Below, in pieces: positions 59,662 to 64,000 of a stretch of 64,000 nt of DNA. Location: positions 77,295-141,294 of the forward strand of contig JACZJT010000018.1 in assembly GCA_014860445.1 (NCBI GenBank), read 5' to 3'. Source of the DNA: Burkholderiales bacterium (GTDB taxonomy: Bacteria; Pseudomonadota; Gammaproteobacteria; Burkholderiales; SG8-39). Each line of letters starts with the position of its first letter. Position 1 is the stretch's first letter. The translations under genes were made by a program, and so were the position numbers. Under the pieces are notes generated by a model that was not told the DNA's origin, did not search any database, and saw only the letters and a program-made list of their open reading frames with translations.

Positions 59662-61020
59662 TCATTTCGCCGTTTCCCGCATGGTCACGAACTCCTCGGC
59701 CATGGTCGGGTGAATACCGATGGTGGCATCGAACTCGCGCTTGGTCGCACCGCACTTGAGCGCGACGGCGAAGCCCTGGATGATCTCGCCGGCATCCGCG
59801 CCCACCATGTGCACGCCGAGCACGCGATCGGTCTCTTTGTCCACGACAAGCTTCATCAGCACCTTCTCCCCGCTCCCCGTCAACTGGTGGCGCAGCGGGA
59901 CGAATGTACTGCGGTACACGTCAATCGCACCGCCGCGTTCGCGCGCCGTTGCCTCCGAGAGGCCGACAGTGCCAATATTGGGATTGCTGAAAATAGCGGT
60001 CGGTATGCCTTCGTAGGCCATACTGCGGGCACCGGATCCGAACAGGTGATCCGCCACGACCATGCCTTCCGCGAGCGCGACCGGCGTGAGCAGCAGGCGG
60101 TCGATCACATCCCCCACGGCATAGATCGAGGGCGCGCTGGATTGAAATGTTTCGTCAACCACGACTGCGCCGTTTTCCGTCAGATCGACACCGGCATTCT
60201 CCAATCCCAGGCCGCGCGTATTGGGCGCGCGCCCTGTCGCGTACATCACGCACTCCGCCGTCAGTTCGCTAGCGTCCGCGAACGTCGCGCACAGCGCACC
60301 GCTGTGGGTGTCGCGCGTGATCCGCTCGATGTTGCTCCGGAATCGAATCTTCATACCTTTGTTTATCATTTCCCCGGCGAGAAAACTGCCAAGATCGGAA
60401 TCGAATTCCTTCAGCAGTCGTTCACCGCGATAGACCAGCGTCGTATCCACGCCGAGCCCGTTGAAAATGGAAGCGAATTCAACCGCGATGTAACCGCCTC
60501 CCACGACCAGGGCTCGCCTGGGCAGTTCGGGCAGATGGAAGGCTTCGTTCGAACTGATGGCGAATTCCGCGCCGGGAATGGGCGGCGCCACCGGCCACCC
60601 GCCGGTGGCGACAAGGATGTAACGAGCGCTGATTCTCCGCCCCTCGATTTCCACGGCATGCGCATCCACGAGCGTTGCGCGCCCGCGCATCAGTTCGACC
60701 CCTGCGCCGGAAAGCAGTTTTTCATACACACCGTTCAAGCGCGTAATTTCGCGGTCCTTGTTGGCGATCAGCGTCGGCCAGTCGAACGAAGGAGACGCCG
60801 CGCGCCAGCCGTAGCCGGCTGCGTGTTCGAAATCTTCGCCGTAATGAGCGGCATAGGAAAACAGTTTCTTGGGTATGCAGCCCACATTGACGCAGGTGCC
60901 GCCGAGATAGCGCTCCTCGGCGACGGCAACCCTCGCCCCAAGACCTGCGGCGTACCGGCTCGCGCGCACCCCGCCCGATCCCGCGCCTATGGTGAAGAGG
61001 TCATAATCGTATTTCGCCAT
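59662..61020 (-). CDS. gor: Glutathione-disulfide reductase
   Basis: NADPH-dependent reduction of GSSG to GSH. The 452 residues from the ATG at 61020 begin [22 protein letters not shown] (FAD motif). The redox-active disulfide is [13 protein letters not shown], the NADPH motif is [13 protein letters not shown] followed by [10 protein letters not shown] with NADPH-type arginines, and the catalytic His-Glu is in [11 protein letters not shown] longer frame to 61164 crosses the divergent gshA start region and is rejected. It is divergent from gshA, forming a small glutathione locus. Confidence 0.96.
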   Translation of the reverse strand: MAKYDYDLFTIGAGSGGVRASRYAAGLGARVAVAEERYLGGTCVNVGCIPKKLFSYAAHYGEDFEHAAGYGWRAASPSFDWPTLIANKDREITRLNGVYEKLLSGAGVELMRGRATLVDAHAVEIEGRRISARYILVATGGWPVAPPIPGAEFAISSNEAFHLPELPRRALVVGGGYIAVEFASIFNGLGVDTTLVYRGERLLKEFDSDLGSFLAGEMINKGMKIRFRSNIERITRDTHSGALCATFADASELTAECVMYATGRAPNTRGLGLENAGVDLTENGAVVVDETFQSSAPSIYAVGDVIDRLLLTPVALAEGMVVADHLFGSGARSMAYEGIPTAIFSNPNIGTVGLSEATARERGGAIDVYRSTFVPLRHQLTGSGEKVLMKLVVDKETDRVLGVHMVGADAGEIIQGFAVALKCGATKREFDATIGIHPTMAEEFVTMRETAK

Positions 61021-61205
61021 GTACTTGATCCCCGCTTTTTTGGTATTGCATCGCCTGGGGTTCCCGCCGTCGACAGTCGTCAGGCTGACAGCCTTGCTGT
61101 GCGCCCCGCATAGCGAAACTGCATGGTAACTTAAAGATGGGTACCGGACCGTAGACAGTGACACGCTTCTGCTACCCTACGGGTATTGAAACCACGGAAA
61201 CAGGT

Positions 61206-62804
61206 ATGAATCGCATTACCCAATTGCTGCGCGAGCTCCGGCCGGACGTGCTGAACGGCATCCGGCGCGGCGTCGAGAAGGAAAGCCTGCGTGTCAGGCC
61301 GGATGGCATGCTTGCGAAAACGCCGCATCCTGCCGGACTCGGCTCCGCGTTGACCCACCCGCACATCACCACCGATTTCAGCGAATCCCAACTGGAACTC
61401 ATCACCGGCGTGCACACGGACGTTGACGCATGCGTCGCCGAGCTCACTGAAATCCACCAGATCGTCTACCAGCACGTCGGCGATGAATTGTTGTGGAGCC
61501 CCAGCATGCCCTGCGGCCTCCCGGCGGACGACGATATTCCGATTGGCCAGTACGGAAGTTCCAATCTGGGCCGCGCAAAGACGGTATACCGGCAGGGTCT
61601 TGCGCATCGCTACGGCAGGCGGATGCAAACGATCTCGGGCGTGCACTACAATTTCTCGGTGCCGGAGTCGGCGTGGCCGATACTGCAGCGGGCCGATGCC
61701 GCAAGCGGTCCGGAAATCCGCTACAAGGCCGACGCATATTTCCACCTGATTCGCAACTTCAGACGCCATTCCTGGCTGCTGCTCTACCTGTTCGGCGCCT
61801 CGCCCACAGTCTGCCGCAGCTTCGTCGCCGGCCGCACGCACGGGCTGCAGGAATTTACCGCCGGCACCCTGTATCTGCCTGGTGCAACCTCGCTGCGCAT
61901 GGGGCCGCTCGGGTATCAGAGCGACGCGCAGGCCTCGCTGGCTGTGAGCTACAACAGCCTGAGGAGCTACGCGGAATCTCTGAATGCGGCCCTGACCCAG
62001 CCTTATCCGCCCTACGAGGCCATGGGGCTGCGCAAAGGCGATGACTACCTCCAACTGGGCACATCGCTGTTACAGATCGAAAACGAGTTCTACGGCACCA
62101 TCAGGCCGAAGCCGCGCTTTCGTTCCGGGGAGCGCCCCCTGTACGCGCTGGGCGAGCGCGGCGTCGAATACATCGAAGTGCGCTGCATGGACAACGACCC
62201 GTTCTCGCCAGTCGGCATCACTGCGAGCACCATGCGTTTCCTCGACATCTTTCTGCTGCACTGCCTGCTCCATACAAGCCCCCCGGATACGCCGGCGGAA
62301 ATCGCCGCGATGTCGCGCAACCAGCACAACGTGGCTTTGCGCGGCCGTGATCCGAACCTGCGTCTGATCAGGCTCGGCGAGGAACTGGGTCTGGCTGATT
62401 GGAGCCGCAGACTGTTAGTGGAGTGCAAGCCGATCGCAGCGGCACTGGATCATGCGCATAGCGGCAACGCCTACCGGGATGCCCTTGCCACCGCCGATGC
62501 GGCCTGCGCCGATTCCTCGAAAACGCATTCGGCAAAGGTCCTCGCTGAAATCCATCGAAGCAAAGACGTATCCTACGTCGCTTTCGCGCTGGCACAGTCC
62601 GCCCGCCACCGAAGCGTGCTTCGGGAACGGAAACCGTCTCCTGAAATTGAAGCGCGCTATGCGCAGATGGCCGAGGAATCGCTTGCTGCCCAGCAAGGTA
62701 TCGAAGCCACCGACACCGTGCCTTTTGAAACCTACAGGCGGCAATACCTGTCGAAAGACCTCATGAGCGGGTCCCTGCTTCAATCATCGTGTAAAAGTAC
62801 CTGA
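61206..62804 (+). CDS. gshA: Glutamate--cysteine ligase (type 1)
   Basis: First enzyme of glutathione synthesis. The 532-residue protein resembles the E. coli GshA family: RRGVEKESLRVRPDGMLA, the substrate region TTDFSESQLELITG, and GVHYNFSVP. The RCMDNDPFSPVGI and LRMGPLGYQSDAQ segments follow the usual order. ATG at 61206 is preceded by CAGGT and gives MNRITQLLRELRPDVLNGI; the earlier in-frame codon at 61158 is not needed. It is paired with gor across a 185-bp divergent region. No gshB in the window. Confidence 0.96.
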   Translation: MNRITQLLRELRPDVLNGIRRGVEKESLRVRPDGMLAKTPHPAGLGSALTHPHITTDFSESQLELITGVHTDVDACVAELTEIHQIVYQHVGDELLWSPSMPCGLPADDDIPIGQYGSSNLGRAKTVYRQGLAHRYGRRMQTISGVHYNFSVPESAWPILQRADAASGPEIRYKADAYFHLIRNFRRHSWLLLYLFGASPTVCRSFVAGRTHGLQEFTAGTLYLPGATSLRMGPLGYQSDAQASLAVSYNSLRSYAESLNAALTQPYPPYEAMGLRKGDDYLQLGTSLLQIENEFYGTIRPKPRFRSGERPLYALGERGVEYIEVRCMDNDPFSPVGITASTMRFLDIFLLHCLLHTSPPDTPAEIAAMSRNQHNVALRGRDPNLRLIRLGEELGLADWSRRLLVECKPIAAALDHAHSGNAYRDALATADAACADSSKTHSAKVLAEIHRSKDVSYVAFALAQSARHRSVLRERKPSPEIEARYAQMAEESLAAQQGIEATDTVPFETYRRQYLSKDLMSGSLLQSSCKST

Positions 62805-62870
62805 GCCAGGTATGCAGCGCGAAACTAACGAGGAATTGAGGCGCGGCGCCCCGCATAGCCTAACAGGTGC

Positions 62871-64000
62871 TTATTGAATCATCGCGTTGGCGTCTTTTCC
62901 GCTTGTGCGCTTCAGGAAACCGCCGACCCTGCCGCAAATGGCCTGCACCGTCGAAAGAAACTGGGCGTGCGGCTCGCTGATCGCACGACTGTTGAAGGCG
63001 AATACGCCGATCGTCTTGCCTTCGACTTTCACGGGAAACGCAAACGCGCCGCGCACCTGGGACTGGTCCTTCAAAATCGCCGACATCGCCCGGGCGTCCT
63101 TGGTGACATCAGAGATCCACAAGGGCTGACCTGACTGCCACACCTTCCCGGACATGCCCACGCCGGGGCCGTAAGTGAAATCCCTGGCTGCGGCGAGAAA
63201 TCCCTGGGCCGCCGCATCCTGCGTTCCCCAGGACTCGACCAGACGCAATACGCCCGCGGCATCGTCCACGCGCAGGTAGCGGCCGCAATCCCATTTCTGC
63301 GTTTCACAGATGTTGCGTATCACAGATCTCAACGCCTCGGAAACTCCGTTCGCACGATTGATGCCGTTCGCCACTTCATACTCAAGCGCGTTCATTTGTT
63401 CCGTGCGCTTGCGCTCGGTGATATCCCGGAAAATACAGATCGCGTGCCATTTCTTGTCCACGTACACGCCGGAAACCGAAACCTCCGTAACGATCTCCAC
63501 ACCATCCTTGCGCAATCCGGGAAGCTCCAGTGTCCTGCCTGCGACAGGCCCCTGACCGGCTCTTCTAAGGTCGATAAAATTCTTTTCGAATTCCGCGCGA
63601 TCTGCCGCGGGTATGATCAATTCATGAAGTTTTTTTCCCTGCGCTTCCTGCCGGCTGTAGCCGAAAATCCGCTGTCCTGCCTCGTTCCAGAACGCGATCC
63701 TGCCGGCGTTATCCATCATGACAACGGCATCCTGCGCGGCGGCGCTGACGACGCGCACCCGCTCCTGCGCGAGACTGTGGCTGGCGAGGACTTCCCGCAT
63801 CATGTACATCGAGGCCACGATCAGCAGGGAAAACCCCAGCCCCATCCACTCGTCGGCAACCTGGTAGATTTCCGCGCCGGCGCTGCCGCGCTCCATGCTG
63901 TAACTCAGCACGCTGCGAAACCATTGCACCAGCAGCGCACCCGAAAGAAGAATCCAGCCCACGACCCAGCCGGACAATCGTATGTCGGAAAAAGCCAGCC
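62871..64000 (-). CDS. Membrane-anchored PAS-GAF sensor protein (5' end off the right edge)
   Basis: The frame is open to base 64000, so the true start lies outside the window; a TTG at 63977 is an unlikely start. The visible part has hydrophobic segments (VVGWILLSGALLVQWF, LGFSLLIVASMYMM), then a PAS domain (about 80-195 from the TTG; DAVVMMDNAGRIAFWNEAGQRIFGYS, CIFRDITERKRTE) and a C-terminal GAF domain (about 205-360; GVGMSGKVWQSGQPLWISDV). It ends after the GAF domain, so no kinase, GGDEF or regulator output is present. Convergent with gshA, 66 nt between stops. Confidence 0.82.
   Translation of the reverse strand, partial: LAFSDIRLSGWVVGWILLSGALLVQWFRSVLSYSMERGSAGAEIYQVADEWMGLGFSLLIVASMYMMREVLASHSLAQERVRVVSAAAQDAVVMMDNAGRIAFWNEAGQRIFGYSRQEAQGKKLHELIIPAADRAEFEKNFIDLRRAGQGPVAGRTLELPGLRKDGVEIVTEVSVSGVYVDKKWHAICIFRDITERKRTEQMNALEYEVANGINRANGVSEALRSVIRNICETQKWDCGRYLRVDDAAGVLRLVESWGTQDAAAQGFLAAARDFTYGPGVGMSGKVWQSGQPLWISDVTKDARAMSAILKDQSQVRGAFAFPVKVEGKTIGVFAFNSRAISEPHAQFLSTVQAICGRVGGFLKRTSGKDANAMIQ

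Overview
The window is a GC-rich bacterial chromosome segment, best placed in the Betaproteobacteria. That placement is inferred from gene order (infB-nusA-rimP; trpS-scpA-scpB-rluB; pyrG-kdsA-eno-ftsB), the proteobacterial-type 495-residue NusA, the Kdo and lipid A genes and the E. coli-type gshA; no rRNA or tRNA is present to confirm it. Coding density is high, most genes lie on the minus strand, and translational coupling (ATGA, GTGA, TTGA overlaps) is frequent.

Layout. 1-4.5 kb: transcription/translation operon rimP-nusA-infB (infB runs off the left edge) behind a good sigma70 promoter and a terminator-like hairpin. 4.6-11.3 kb: rluB, scpB, scpA, trpS, an M50 protease, YciO, RNase AM and a hydrolase, all minus, then a plus-strand gamma carbonic anhydrase. 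11.9-17.6 kb: an SDR, a small acidic protein, an HI0933-family flavoprotein and three consecutive NAD(P)-dependent oxidoreductases. 17.66-17.93 kb: a 273-bp inverted-repeat element abutting ftsB. 17.9-22.1 kb: pyrG-kdsA-eno-ftsB. 22.2-31 kb: acyl-lipid metabolism, with FadD, an unusual ACP/adenylation/acyltransferase fusion, acetoacetyl-CoA synthetase, a thioesterase and ETF-quinone oxidoreductase. 31-35.3 kb: TetR regulator, GNAT, LpxR-like lipid A deacylase, HAD phosphatase and a NYN-LOTUS protein. 35.4-46 kb: universal stress proteins, an atypical crotonase, a CoA-transferase, a ThDP enzyme, a c-type cytochrome, a response regulator, ArfB, GIY-YIG and pyruvate phosphate dikinase. 46.4-53.7 kb: a secreted orphan protein, a second ThDP enzyme and a MacAB-like export operon with two permeases. 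53.9-58.8 kb: a nucleotide second-messenger operon (GAF-GAF-PAS adenylate cyclase, HD-GYP-like, GGDEF-EAL-like) in which the last two proteins carry degenerate catalytic motifs. 59-64 kb: an outer-membrane-type protein, the divergent glutathione genes gor and gshA, and a truncated PAS-GAF sensor.

How the parts fit. The core genes serve growth (translation, cohesin-like chromosome organisation, CTP and Kdo synthesis, division). The accessory genes describe a fatty-acid- and CoA-ester-oxidising bacterium with respiratory electron input through ETF-QO. Perfect FNR/ANR-type boxes (TTGAT-N4-ATCAA) precede both universal stress genes and a small acidic protein, and near-perfect boxes precede the response-regulator/cytochrome pair and the secreted orphan. 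This suggests that oxygen limitation is a shared signal across the middle of the window. The most system-like novelty candidates are the cyclase/HD-GYP/EAL operon, the ACP-FAAL-PlsC fusion and the structured repeat element at ftsB. No CRISPR array, prophage, transposase gene or defence island was seen.
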